Positions 43,768 to 52,256 of a stretch of DNA of 64,000 bases are shown here, piece by piece. Each line of letters starts with the position of its first letter. The stretch's first letter is position 1. The notes beneath the pieces are model-generated. The model ran no database searches, was not told the origin of the DNA, and saw nothing but the letters and a program-made list of their open reading frames with translations. The stretch comes from Pararobbsia alpina_A (GTDB lineage Bacteria > Pseudomonadota > Gammaproteobacteria > Burkholderiales > Burkholderiaceae), in the NCBI RefSeq assembly GCF_965118125.1, contig NZ_OZ221287.1, forward strand, positions 1,116,001 to 1,180,000, given 5' to 3'. Both the position numbers and the translations under genes were made by a program.

Positions 43768-44571
43768 ATGAATGCTCGTGAACGCAAGATGCTGGATATT
43801 CTGAAGCGACTGAAGCAGGAGTTTGGCTGCGTCGCTGTCAAGGCAGAGTTCGAAGCCGAAGGTACGCGTGTCGACGAGCTGCTGCGCCTGGTCGAGCTCG
43901 TGCGTCGTGCGGATCTGAAGTTCGGCCTGAAAATCGGTGGTTGCGAGGCCATTCGCGACCTGATCGAAAGCAAGCAGATCGGTGTCGAATACATCATCGC
44001 GCCGATGGTGGAAACGCCGTATGCGTTGTCGAAGTTCATTGAGGCAAAGAACAAGATCTATACGGCGGAAGAGCAGGAAGATACGCAATTCCTGTTTAAC
44101 CTTGAAACGCTCCAGACGTTCAAGACGCTGGACGAAATGGCTGACATCGCACGGCAGCCCCACGGCTGCAGCGGCATCGTGTTTGGCCGCGTCGACTTCT
44201 CGGGTTCGCATGGCTGGTCGCGTGATGCGATCAACACGGATCCGGTGACCGAATACGTGCTGAAGACCGCCGAAGTCTGCAAGGCGAAGAACCTTGAACT
44301 CGTGGTCGGCGGCGGCGTGTCGATCGACGCAGTCCCGGCGCTCAAGCGCATTGCTGCTGTGCACCTGAACCGTTTTGAAACGCGCAAGGTGATTTTCGCT
44401 GCGGAAGCCGCAACGGTTCCGACGATTGAAAAGGGTCTGCTCGAAGCAGTCCATTTCGAATTGCTGTGGCTGCTGAACAAGCGCGACTACTACGGCACGA
44501 TCGAAGCCGAAGACAACAAGCGCATTGACATGCTCGAAAGCCGCTGGAAGGTGCTCAACGGCGCCCAGTAA
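43768..44571 (+). CDS. HpcH/HpaI-type aldolase family protein
   Basis: The 267-residue protein has the TIM-barrel pattern of class II pyruvate-type aldolases and citrate-lyase beta-like enzymes: LKFGLKIGGCEAIRDL, IAPMVETPYALSKFIE with an acidic metal ligand, and GIVFGRVDFSGSHGWSRD with another. Such enzymes form or break C-C bonds using pyruvate or an acyl-CoA. A place inside an O-antigen cluster, between CDP-3,6-dideoxysugar genes and a cyclase-like gene, suggests that it adds carbons to, or prepares, an unusual sugar or acyl substituent. Its true substrate cannot be read from the sequence. Confidence 0.78.
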   Translation: MNARERKMLDILKRLKQEFGCVAVKAEFEAEGTRVDELLRLVELVRRADLKFGLKIGGCEAIRDLIESKQIGVEYIIAPMVETPYALSKFIEAKNKIYTAEEQEDTQFLFNLETLQTFKTLDEMADIARQPHGCSGIVFGRVDFSGSHGWSRDAINTDPVTEYVLKTAEVCKAKNLELVVGGGVSIDAVPALKRIAAVHLNRFETRKVIFAAEAATVPTIEKGLLEAVHFELLWLLNKRDYYGTIEAEDNKRIDMLESRWKVLNGAQ

Positions 44572-44609
44572 GACCGTCTGAGTCTTCAGCCGGGTTAATC
44601 TGCCTGGTG

Positions 44610-44647
44610 ACCAGCCCGGTGAGCTTTGGCAGGCTCACCGGGCTGGT
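44610..44647 (+). repeat. Perfect 15-bp inverted repeat in the sugar operon
   Basis: ACCAGCCCGGTGAGC and its exact complement GCTCACCGGGCTGGT are separated by 8 nt, between the aldolase and SDR genes. No T-run follows. It may be an attenuator, a Rho-independent-like stop of reduced strength, an RNA processing site or a protein operator. Confidence 0.85.
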
Positions 44648-44691
44648 TCATTCACCGGGCCGCATCAAAACGCATCATTCGACGGGCCATC

Positions 44692-45390
44692 ATGACAGCA
44701 TTACAGCGAGTCGCCGTGTTCGGCGCATCGGGGGCCATCGGCAGCGCGATCGTCGAGTCGTTTGCCGCACGCGGCGACACCGTGATCGCGATCAGCCGCT
44801 CGGGCCGGGGTCCCGCATTGCCGAACGTGCACTGTGTGACATGGGATGGAGAGGGCGAACTGCCTGAACTCGATGCCCCGCTCGATGCCGCTGTCTGGTC
44901 GCAGGGCGCGAACTGCAGCGACAGTATTCGCACGTTCGACCTCGCCGCGCACCAGGAGATGTATGCTGCCAACGTGACGTATGTCATGACGAGCCTGCAG
45001 GCGCTGCTCGCGCGCGAACAGCTGGCTGCGCGTGCGCGTTTGTGCATCATCAGTTCGATCTGGCAAAACATTGCCCGGCAGAACAAGCTTTCCTACTGTG
45101 TAACCAAGGCGGCACTGCAGGGGCTCGTGCAGTCCCTGGCGGTCGATCTGGGGCCGTCGGGCTACCTGGTCAACGCCGTGCTGCCGGGCGCACTCGATAC
45201 GCCGATGACGCGTGCCAATCTGAGCGCGGAGCAGATCGCGCGGCTCGAAGGCATGACACCGCTCGGCACATTGCCTGCGCTCGAAGACGTGACCAACCTC
45301 GTGGGCTTTTTGTGTTCTCCGGCCAATACGGGCATCACGGGTCAATTTGTTTCGGCTGATAAGGGGTTTTCACGTGCAAGAATCCTTTGA
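44692..45390 (+). CDS. SDR family oxidoreductase
   Basis: The 232-residue short-chain dehydrogenase/reductase has the cofactor loop VAVFGASGAIGSAIVESF, the Ser of CIISSIWQNIA and the catalytic SYCVTKAALQG, followed by VNAVLPGALDTPM. It probably reduces or oxidises an intermediate made with the neighbouring aldolase and cyclase-like enzymes. The ATG at MTALQRVAVFG is chosen; the 22-codon extension upstream lies in the inverted repeat. Its end overlaps the next gene by 17 nt. Confidence 0.9.
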   Translation: MTALQRVAVFGASGAIGSAIVESFAARGDTVIAISRSGRGPALPNVHCVTWDGEGELPELDAPLDAAVWSQGANCSDSIRTFDLAAHQEMYAANVTYVMTSLQALLAREQLAARARLCIISSIWQNIARQNKLSYCVTKAALQGLVQSLAVDLGPSGYLVNAVLPGALDTPMTRANLSAEQIARLEGMTPLGTLPALEDVTNLVGFLCSPANTGITGQFVSADKGFSRARIL

Positions 45391-46483
45391 CATCGTGTCT
45401 TCGTCGGGCAGTTATGCGGTCCGGATCGGCCGCGGTTTGCTTGCGAACGTCGTCGACGCGCATCGCGACGCGATTTATCTCGTCGATGAGCGGCTTGCTC
45501 ATCTTCTGCCTGAGGCCGCGGCGCGGCGCGTGCTCATCGAAGCCAACGAGAGCCGCAAATCGCTCGAGGCCATGCCCGAGGTCATCCTCAAGCTGCGCGA
45601 ACTCGGCGCGAACCGTTCGACGCATATCGTCTCGATCGGGGGCGGTGTGCTTCAGGACATCGCGACGTTCGCGGCGTCCGTCTACATGCGCGGCCTGAGC
45701 TGGACCTATATGCCGACCACGCTGCTCGGCATGGCGGATTCGTGTATCGGCGGCAAATCGTCGATCAACGTGCTCGGGTACAAGAACCTCGTCGGCAATT
45801 TCTATCCGCCCGTCGAAGTCGTGATCGATATCGATTTCATTCGTTCGCTCGATGCCGAGCAGGTGATCGGCGGTCTCAATGAAGCGGTCAAGATTTGCTA
45901 TGCCCGCGGCGCGCAGTCGTTCGCGGACTACCTGGCGGAAGGTCCCGCGTGGCCGTTGCCGCCGGAGACGGCGCAACGTCTGCTGACGCGTTCGTTGATT
46001 ACGAAGAAGTGGTTTATCGAAATCGACGAGTTCGACCGCAAGGAGCGTCTGCTGCTCAACTATGGCCACACGTTCGGTCATGCGCTTGAAGCTGCAACGC
46101 AGTTTGGTGTGTCGCATGGCGTGGCGGTTGGCCTCGGCATGCTCGTCGCGATCGACTTCGCGAAGCGCGGCGCACGTCTCACGCAGACGGGCGCGTCGCA
46201 CGCAGAGGCGCTCGGACGCCATGTCTCTGCGATGACCGATATCGTCGTCGAGAGCGGCGTGCGCTGGCCGAAGGTCGACCTGACCGCCGTGCTGCAGAAG
46301 TTCGACAACGACAAGAAGCACAACACCGAGTTCTATCGCGTCGTGGTGCCGGTTCGCGACGGCGAGCTCGAACTCGTTTCGATTGCACGCAACGACGACA
46401 CCCGTGCCGCTTTGCGCGCGTCGTATGAAGCCGTGTTCAGCCAGCTTGGCATCGACACTGCCGTTGCAAGCAACGTTGCCTGA
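45374..46483 (+). CDS. 3-dehydroquinate-synthase-like sugar cyclase
   Basis: The 369-residue protein is of the DHQS/sugar-phosphate-cyclase superfamily. NAD binding is shown by SIGGGVLQDIATFAAS and the active site by YMPTTLLGMADSCIGGKSSIN. The metal ligands appear intact as Glu170 (GLNEAVKICY), His232 (NYGHTFGHALE) and His248 (SHGVAVGLG); the 16-residue spacing of the two His is the same as in AroB. It begins with GTG, with AAGGGG 7 nt upstream, inside the end of the SDR gene. It is too divergent and oddly placed to be the housekeeping AroB. A carbocycle-forming or related step in LPS-sugar synthesis is inferred. Confidence 0.82.
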   Translation: MQESFDIVSSSGSYAVRIGRGLLANVVDAHRDAIYLVDERLAHLLPEAAARRVLIEANESRKSLEAMPEVILKLRELGANRSTHIVSIGGGVLQDIATFAASVYMRGLSWTYMPTTLLGMADSCIGGKSSINVLGYKNLVGNFYPPVEVVIDIDFIRSLDAEQVIGGLNEAVKICYARGAQSFADYLAEGPAWPLPPETAQRLLTRSLITKKWFIEIDEFDRKERLLLNYGHTFGHALEAATQFGVSHGVAVGLGMLVAIDFAKRGARLTQTGASHAEALGRHVSAMTDIVVESGVRWPKVDLTAVLQKFDNDKKHNTEFYRVVVPVRDGELELVSIARNDDTRAALRASYEAVFSQLGIDTAVASNVA

Positions 46484-46500
46484 GGACGCGAAACCTGGTT

Positions 46501-47577
46501 ATGGAACGAAGCGGTACAACGACTGCGCTGACGTCGCAGGACTGGTCAATTGACACCGATCTCGCAGAGATCTGTGCGGCTGCCGGGCCGGCATGGGACG
46601 CGTTGCGCGGCGCCCGGATTTTCGTGACGGGCGGCACGGGCTTTATCGGCCGGTGGCTGCTCGAGTCGCTGCGTTACGCGAACGAGCGCCTCGGACTCGG
46701 CGCACGGGCGACCGTGCTGACGCGCGACCCCGAAGCCTTTGCGAACAAAGCCCCCCATCTGGCGGCGCATGTCGGGTTCGACTATGTCGCGGGCGACGTT
46801 TCGACCTTCGGGTTCGGCGAAGGCCGCTACGACTTCCTGATTCACGCGGCCACCGACGCGAGCGCGGCGCTCAACGAGCACAACCCACGCCAGATGTTCG
46901 ATACCGTCGTCAACGGCACGCGCCGGGCGCTTGATTTTGCCGAGCATCACAAGGCGCGCATGTTGTTCCTGAGTTCGGGCGCGGTCTACGGACAACAGCC
47001 ATGGGAGATGTCCCATGTGTCCGAGACCTGGACGGGCGGCCCCAAGTGCAACGATGCGCGTAACACTTACGCGGAAGCCAAGCGCGCGGCGGAGATGCTC
47101 TGCGCCATCTACGCGAAGCAGTGCGGCGTGAGCGTGATCACCGCGCGCATCTTCGCGCTACTCGGACCGTTTCTGCCGCTCGGCACCCACTTTGCCGCCG
47201 GCAATTTCCTGCGCGACGCGATGGATGGAAAAGCCGTCGTCGTCAACGGTAACGGCCTGCCGTGCCGTTCGTATCTGTACACGTCGGATCTGACGGCATG
47301 GCTCTGGCGCATGTTGACCGGGGCGGCGGCCGGCAGCGTCTATAACGTCGGATCCGAAGAGTCGGTGTCGGTCGCCGGACTCGCCGAGCGCGTTGCGGCG
47401 CTGGTCGGCAATGGAGAATTCAAGGTGCTTGGCGCTGCCGATACGGGTTGGAACCCGGGACGGTATGTGCCGGACATCTCTGCAGTCATGCATGACCTGA
47501 ACGTCAAAAGGTCGATATCGCTGGATGATGCGATCGTGAGGACCGCGTTGTTCAATGGATGGAACGGAAGGACATAA
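46501..47577 (+). CDS. NAD-dependent epimerase/dehydratase family protein
   Basis: The 358-residue extended SDR has IFVTGGTGFIGRWLLESL near residue 39, FLSSGAVYGQQPWEM and the catalytic NTYAEAKRAAEML. An N-terminal extension of about 38 residues precedes the Rossmann fold. In yersiniose-type pathways a reductase follows the ThDP enzyme YerE; this gene, directly before a ThDP enzyme, is a candidate for the corresponding reductase, or for an epimerase. That pairing is inference. It starts 17 nt after the cyclase-like gene and ends 5 nt before the next start. Confidence 0.88.
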   Translation: MERSGTTTALTSQDWSIDTDLAEICAAAGPAWDALRGARIFVTGGTGFIGRWLLESLRYANERLGLGARATVLTRDPEAFANKAPHLAAHVGFDYVAGDVSTFGFGEGRYDFLIHAATDASAALNEHNPRQMFDTVVNGTRRALDFAEHHKARMLFLSSGAVYGQQPWEMSHVSETWTGGPKCNDARNTYAEAKRAAEMLCAIYAKQCGVSVITARIFALLGPFLPLGTHFAAGNFLRDAMDGKAVVVNGNGLPCRSYLYTSDLTAWLWRMLTGAAAGSVYNVGSEESVSVAGLAERVAALVGNGEFKVLGAADTGWNPGRYVPDISAVMHDLNVKRSISLDDAIVRTALFNGWNGRT

Positions 47578-47582
47578 AAAAC

Positions 47583-49391
47583 ATGAAGCTCTCTGACTAC
47601 GTAGCGCAGACCATCACCGCCCATGGCATTCGCCATGTGTTCATGGTCACGGGCGGCGGCGCAATGCACCTGAATCATTCGCTCGGAACGCATCCGGACA
47701 TCGAATGCATCTTCAACCATCACGAGCAGGCGTGCGCGATGGGCGCGGAGGCGTACTACCGCCTCACGAACCGGCTAGCGGTCGTGAACGTGACATCGGG
47801 TCCCGGCGGCACGAATGCAATCACGGGCGTGTATGGCGCCTACGTCGATTCGATCGGCATGGTCGTGATCTCCGGCCAGGTCAAGTACGAAACCACGGTG
47901 CGCAGCACGGGCCTGCCGCTGCGTCAGTACGGCGACCAGGAGCTCGACATCGAGCAGCTCGTGCGCCCGGTGACGAAGTACTGCGAAATGGTGACCGACC
48001 CGGAAACGATTCGCTATCACCTCGAGAAGGCTCTGTATCTTGCAACGTCGGGACGTCCGGGCCCGGTGTGGCTCGACATTCCGTTGAACGTTCAGGCGGC
48101 GCAAATCGATCCGGCTACGCTCAAGGGCTTTGATCCGGCCGAACTCGACGAGCCGTGGAAGCACACGGATCTCGACGCGACGTGCGATGCGATCCTGGCC
48201 AAGCTCGCGAACGCCAAGCGTCCGGTCGTGTTTGCGGGCGGTGGTGTTCGCTTGAGCGGCAAGCATGCCGAGTTCATCAAGCTGATCGACAAGCTCGGCG
48301 TGCCGGTGGTGACCGGTTGGAATGCGCACGACGCCGTGCCGAACACGAATTCGCATTTCGTCGGCCGGCCGGGGACGATCGGTGACCGGGCAGGCAATTT
48401 CGTCGTGCAGAACGCTGACTTGCTGATCATTCTCGGCAGCCGCCTTAACATTCGCCAGGTCAGCTACAACTGGACGACGTTTGCGCGCGAAGCCTACAAG
48501 ATCTGGGTTGACATCGATCCGTACGAGCTGCAGAAGCCGACCGTCAAGGCGGACATGCCCGTGCTCGGCAACCTGACCGACCTGGTGCCTGCGTTGCTTG
48601 CGCGGCCCTACGCGGGACCGTGCGCCGAGCAGACCCAGTGGCTCGAGTGGTGCCAGGAACGTCAGCGCCGCTTCCCGGTCGTGCTGCCCGAGTATCACGA
48701 CAACGCGCAGATCAATCCGTACGTGTTCATGGACAAGCTGTTCGCCGAACTCGGCGAAGACCAGATTGTCGTGACGGGCAACGGGTCCGCGTGCGTGGTC
48801 AGCTTCCAGACGGCGCACCTGAAGGAAGGCCAGCGCCTGTGGACGAATTCGGGCTGCGCATCGATGGGCTACGACCTGCCGGCCGCGATCGGCGCGTGCA
48901 AGGCCGCAGGCGATCGGCCGGTCGTCTGCCTGGCGGGCGACGGCAGCATCATGATGAATCTGCAGGAGCTGCAGACGATCGCGGGCAACCACCTGCCGGT
49001 CAAGATCATCATCCTGAACAACAGCGGCTATTCGTCGATCTTCCAGACGCATCGCAACTTCTTCAAGGGTGTTGAAGTCGGTGCGGGCCCCAAGAGCGGC
49101 GTCAGCTTCCCGGACTTCGCCAAGGTCAGCGCCGCGTTCGACCTGCCGTTTATCCGTGTCGCGACGCACGAAGGTATTACCGATGCGCTTCGCCGCACGA
49201 TGGAGACTGACGGCCCTGCTGTGTGCGAAGTGATGATCGACGAACATCAGCCGTTTGCACCGAAGCTGTCCTCGAAGCAACTGCCGGATGGCCGCATCAT
49301 CTCGCCGCCTCTCGAAGACCTCTCGCCGTTTCTTTCGAGAGAGGAATTCGAAGAGAATATGATCATCGAACTGTTCAACGAGTCGCTCTAA
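47583..49391 (+). CDS. Thiamine-diphosphate enzyme, acetolactate-synthase-like (YerE-like candidate)
   Basis: The 602-residue protein has the three-domain layout of ThDP decarboxylases. The activating Glu is in FNHHEQACAMGAEAYYR (Glu48), VTSGPGGTNAITG follows, and the ThDP-Mg site is LAGDGSIMMNLQ near residue 453 ending in ILNNSGYSS. Housekeeping acetolactate synthase would have a small subunit gene next to it; none is here. In the yersiniose pathway YerE, a member of this family, adds a two-carbon unit from pyruvate to CDP-4-keto-3,6-dideoxyglucose, the product of RfbFGH encoded just upstream. The same reaction is the best guess here. Confidence 0.88.
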   Translation: MKLSDYVAQTITAHGIRHVFMVTGGGAMHLNHSLGTHPDIECIFNHHEQACAMGAEAYYRLTNRLAVVNVTSGPGGTNAITGVYGAYVDSIGMVVISGQVKYETTVRSTGLPLRQYGDQELDIEQLVRPVTKYCEMVTDPETIRYHLEKALYLATSGRPGPVWLDIPLNVQAAQIDPATLKGFDPAELDEPWKHTDLDATCDAILAKLANAKRPVVFAGGGVRLSGKHAEFIKLIDKLGVPVVTGWNAHDAVPNTNSHFVGRPGTIGDRAGNFVVQNADLLIILGSRLNIRQVSYNWTTFAREAYKIWVDIDPYELQKPTVKADMPVLGNLTDLVPALLARPYAGPCAEQTQWLEWCQERQRRFPVVLPEYHDNAQINPYVFMDKLFAELGEDQIVVTGNGSACVVSFQTAHLKEGQRLWTNSGCASMGYDLPAAIGACKAAGDRPVVCLAGDGSIMMNLQELQTIAGNHLPVKIIILNNSGYSSIFQTHRNFFKGVEVGAGPKSGVSFPDFAKVSAAFDLPFIRVATHEGITDALRRTMETDGPAVCEVMIDEHQPFAPKLSSKQLPDGRIISPPLEDLSPFLSREEFEENMIIELFNESL

Positions 49392-49491
49392 GCCGGACGA
49401 AAGGGGCCGCCGCGAAACACATCGATCGTTTTGCGCGCGGACCTTCTCTCGCCGTTCATGAATCACGTTGTCTGAAAGCGAGAAAGAGGAC

Positions 49492-50433
49492 ATGTCGCTC
49501 CGCCCACTTCTGAGTATCGTCACGCCTTGCTACAACGAAGAGAGCAATGTCGACGAGCTGTACGCACGCGTTCAGGCCGCCATCGCGCCGCTGCGTGAAC
49601 GATACGACTTCGAATTCCTGTTTATCGATAATCATTCGGTCGATACGACCGTCGAGAAGCTCAAGGTGCTTGCTGCAAACGATCCTTCGGTAAAGGTTAT
49701 CGTCAACGCACGTAATTTTGGGCATATCCGTTCGCCGTACTACGGCATCCTGCAGTCGACGGGTGTCGCGACGATCTATCTCGCGTCCGATCTCCAGGAC
49801 CCGCCTGAAAAGATTCCCGAGTTCGTTCACTACTGGGAGCAGGGCTTCAAGCTCGTCATGGCGACCAAGCCGGTTAGCGCGGGTGCTACGCTGATGCACC
49901 AGATCCGAAAGGGCTATTACCGGTTTCTCGACGGGATTTCAGATATTTCGTTGCTCGCCGATTCGACGGGCTTCGGACTCTACGACCGGATCGTGCTTGA
50001 TCATCTGCGAGAGATCCAGGATCCCTATCCGTATCTGCGCGGCCTGATCTGCGAGCTGGGCTACGAGATCAAGACGATTCCGTTCACGCAGCCGCGCCGG
50101 ATTCGCGGGGTGTCGAAGAACAACTTCTACACGCTCTACGACATGGCGATGCTCGGCATCATCAGCCACTCGAAGCTTCCGTTGCGGATTGCGTCGATGT
50201 TCGGCTTCGTGCTAGCGTTTCTGAGCTTCGTGTCGGCGATTGGTTTCTTCGTGTACAAGCTGCTGCATTGGCGTGACGTGCCACTCGGACTTGCGCCATT
50301 CGCCATTCTCGTCATGCTCCTGTTCGGCATGATGTTCATCTTTATCGGCGTGCTCGGCGAATATATCGGCTCGATTCATACCTACGTGCAGAAGCGGCCA
50401 ATCGTGGTTGAAAAAGAGAGAATCAATTTCTGA
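49492..50433 (+). CDS. GtrB/DPM1-like family 2 glycosyltransferase
   Basis: The 313-residue protein has a GT2 catalytic domain (LLSIVTPCYNEESNVDELY, FLFIDNHSVDTT, YLASDLQDPPEKIPEF with the acidic motif) and two C-terminal transmembrane helices (about residues 235-260 and 270-295). This layout is typical of GtrB-like enzymes that load undecaprenyl phosphate with a sugar. It may work with the GtrA protein at 43.3 kb. The GT2 start at MSLRPLLSIV follows AGAGGA. The transferred sugar is not known. Confidence 0.92.
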   Translation: MSLRPLLSIVTPCYNEESNVDELYARVQAAIAPLRERYDFEFLFIDNHSVDTTVEKLKVLAANDPSVKVIVNARNFGHIRSPYYGILQSTGVATIYLASDLQDPPEKIPEFVHYWEQGFKLVMATKPVSAGATLMHQIRKGYYRFLDGISDISLLADSTGFGLYDRIVLDHLREIQDPYPYLRGLICELGYEIKTIPFTQPRRIRGVSKNNFYTLYDMAMLGIISHSKLPLRIASMFGFVLAFLSFVSAIGFFVYKLLHWRDVPLGLAPFAILVMLLFGMMFIFIGVLGEYIGSIHTYVQKRPIVVEKERINF

Positions 50434-50450
50434 TTCCGGGGGAGTTTAAT

Positions 50451-51185
50451 TTGTATATCGAAGACTTTGTGCGGCGTATCGCCGGCGGATGGCGTGTGTT
50501 GCTGGGCTCGATCATGGCATGTGTCGTGATCATGGGCATATTTCTCGCCGTTTTTGCTCCAGAGTACGAAGGGTCTATTGCGCTGAGAGTAGGCAACGCA
50601 TCGACCGGGAACCCCATTGAATCTGTGCCGGCCGTCGCGGCGCGTATGCGCAACGCGCACGTGCTGCGCGCGACGCTGAAGGAACTGAACCTTCCCGGCA
50701 CTGATCGTCAGGTGGACAGGTTGCGAAGCGCAATCCGTGTGCAATCGATCGACGACAACGCGTTTCAGATGACGTTGCGCTGGCCTGATCGTGCGCAGGC
50801 GTTGCTGATTTTGAACCGGATTGCCAACGACATGATTGCGCAGCATTCGAGCATGCAAGCATCGTTCACGCAAGGGATACTCGAGAAGTTCCATCAACTG
50901 GCGGCGAACACGGGAGGGCGGAGCGCTGTGCTTTCTCCGTCGGTGCAAACCAGCTCGGGTGAACCCCATGCGGAGGGTAATGCCTCCTCTCGCGGCCTTC
51001 AGTCGCTGGATGATCAGGCCGCTGCTTTTGCCGTCACGACTCCGACGATCGTCATTTTCCCTGCTGATGTGACCGAAGAGCCCGTGTTTCCGAAGCCGGC
51101 AATGATGCTTGCATTGGCCGTGCTTATCGGACTCGTGATCGGTGTCGCCTGGGTCTTCAGCTCGCGTCCGCGCGGCGCCCGCTAA
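50451..51185 (+). CDS. Wzz-like chain-length/polysaccharide co-polymerase protein
   Basis: The 244-residue protein has two membrane segments that bracket a periplasmic domain: about residues 15-35 (VLLGSIMACVVIMGIFLAVF) and 215-237 (MMLALAVLIGLVIGVAWVF), with a Pro-rich VTEEPVFPKPAMM before the second, as in Wzz proteins. Such proteins set O-antigen chain length. It starts with TTG, supported by GGGGGAG 7 nt upstream; no ATG is near. It is shorter than typical Wzz, with a reduced coiled-coil region, so it may be a divergent or simplified form. Confidence 0.78.
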   Translation: MYIEDFVRRIAGGWRVLLGSIMACVVIMGIFLAVFAPEYEGSIALRVGNASTGNPIESVPAVAARMRNAHVLRATLKELNLPGTDRQVDRLRSAIRVQSIDDNAFQMTLRWPDRAQALLILNRIANDMIAQHSSMQASFTQGILEKFHQLAANTGGRSAVLSPSVQTSSGEPHAEGNASSRGLQSLDDQAAAFAVTTPTIVIFPADVTEEPVFPKPAMMLALAVLIGLVIGVAWVFSSRPRGAR

Positions 51186-51191
51186 ACCCCG

Positions 51192-52256
51192 TCAGCGCCT
51201 CGCGCGGTTCCATGCGAACGCGATGCCGCGGCGCAGGTCGCCGCTCACGGCTCGACCGATCAGCGTGGCGAGGCCTCCCCAGACCAGCGCAAGCGGGCGA
51301 GGCCACACAAGAATCGGTGCGAGCCACCAGCGGTAGAGTCCGCGGTCGCCGAGCCGCTCGCTGAAACGCCGGGCAGTTGCCCGGACGTCGCCAGCGTTGG
51401 CGAGGCGCTGCCTGAACAGGTAGAACGGGTAGTAGGCGAACATCATCCGCTGCTCGTAACGTTCGATGGCCTGGGCGCCGAGTCCGTCGCGTCGGTAGCC
51501 GTCGAGAATCGCGCCCAGGTTCGTCACGAACACCTGCGAGAAATCGTAGCCTCCCGAGTTGTTGCGCTTGCACGCGATCAGATAGCGGTTCATCACCAGG
51601 TTGACGCGTGCCGCGAGCGCCGCGCGCAACGCCAGATGAACCTGCACGAGGTTTCCGCCGCGGAAATTCATTGCATCGGCGCCGGGGAGCAGGCGCTTGT
51701 TGATCACGCATGATGAGATCAGCGTCAGCAGCGGCCCGATCGCGGGCAGGAATGCGTCCACGTGGTCGTACGCCCGATCGTTGCCCTTACCGCCTGGATA
51801 TTCGCGCCGGAAGTCGTGCTCGAATCCGTACGGGCGCATGCAAACCACACCCCATTCGTCACGCTCGAGTGCATCGAGCAGGCGTTCCAGTGCACCGTCG
51901 ACGAAGAGGTCGTCGTCGCCGAGGATCTGAACGTAGTGACCCGCCGCGACATTGAAGCACTGTGCGATGTTGGCATCCGAGCCGATGTTTTCGGCGTTGC
52001 AGATATACCGGATCTTGAGCCCCGCCGCGTCTTCGCGCGCGACGACCGCAGCGGTGTTGTCTTCGCTCGCATTGTCGGAAACGACGATTTCGACGAGGGA
52101 CTGACGCACCGCCGGCAGGCGATGGAGCTCGAGACGCAATTGCTCGAGGGTGATTTCGAGGAAGCTCGCGCGTTGCCAGGTCGGGATGGCAATCGTCAGC
52201 AGCGGTGAAGCGGAATTCAGGATGGTAGCCTCCAAAGTTGATTGCAGCGGCGCCAT
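51192..52256 (-). CDS. Family 2 glycosyltransferase
   Basis: The protein has a GT2 domain: LLTIAIPTWQRASFLEITL, EIVVSDNASEDNT and QILGDDDLFVDGALERLL with the DDD metal motif. The C-terminal part has hydrophobic residues around WLAPILVWPRPLALVWGGL that may contact the membrane. It is cytoplasmic-side and transfers a sugar in O-unit assembly. The start at MAPLQSTLEA is uncertain: it overlaps the preceding flippase gene by 40 nt, and no good ribosome site is seen. It is convergent with the Wzz-like gene. Confidence 0.85.
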   Translation of the reverse strand: MAPLQSTLEATILNSASPLLTIAIPTWQRASFLEITLEQLRLELHRLPAVRQSLVEIVVSDNASEDNTAAVVAREDAAGLKIRYICNAENIGSDANIAQCFNVAAGHYVQILGDDDLFVDGALERLLDALERDEWGVVCMRPYGFEHDFRREYPGGKGNDRAYDHVDAFLPAIGPLLTLISSCVINKRLLPGADAMNFRGGNLVQVHLALRAALAARVNLVMNRYLIACKRNNSGGYDFSQVFVTNLGAILDGYRRDGLGAQAIERYEQRMMFAYYPFYLFRQRLANAGDVRATARRFSERLGDRGLYRWWLAPILVWPRPLALVWGGLATLIGRAVSGDLRRGIAFAWNRARR

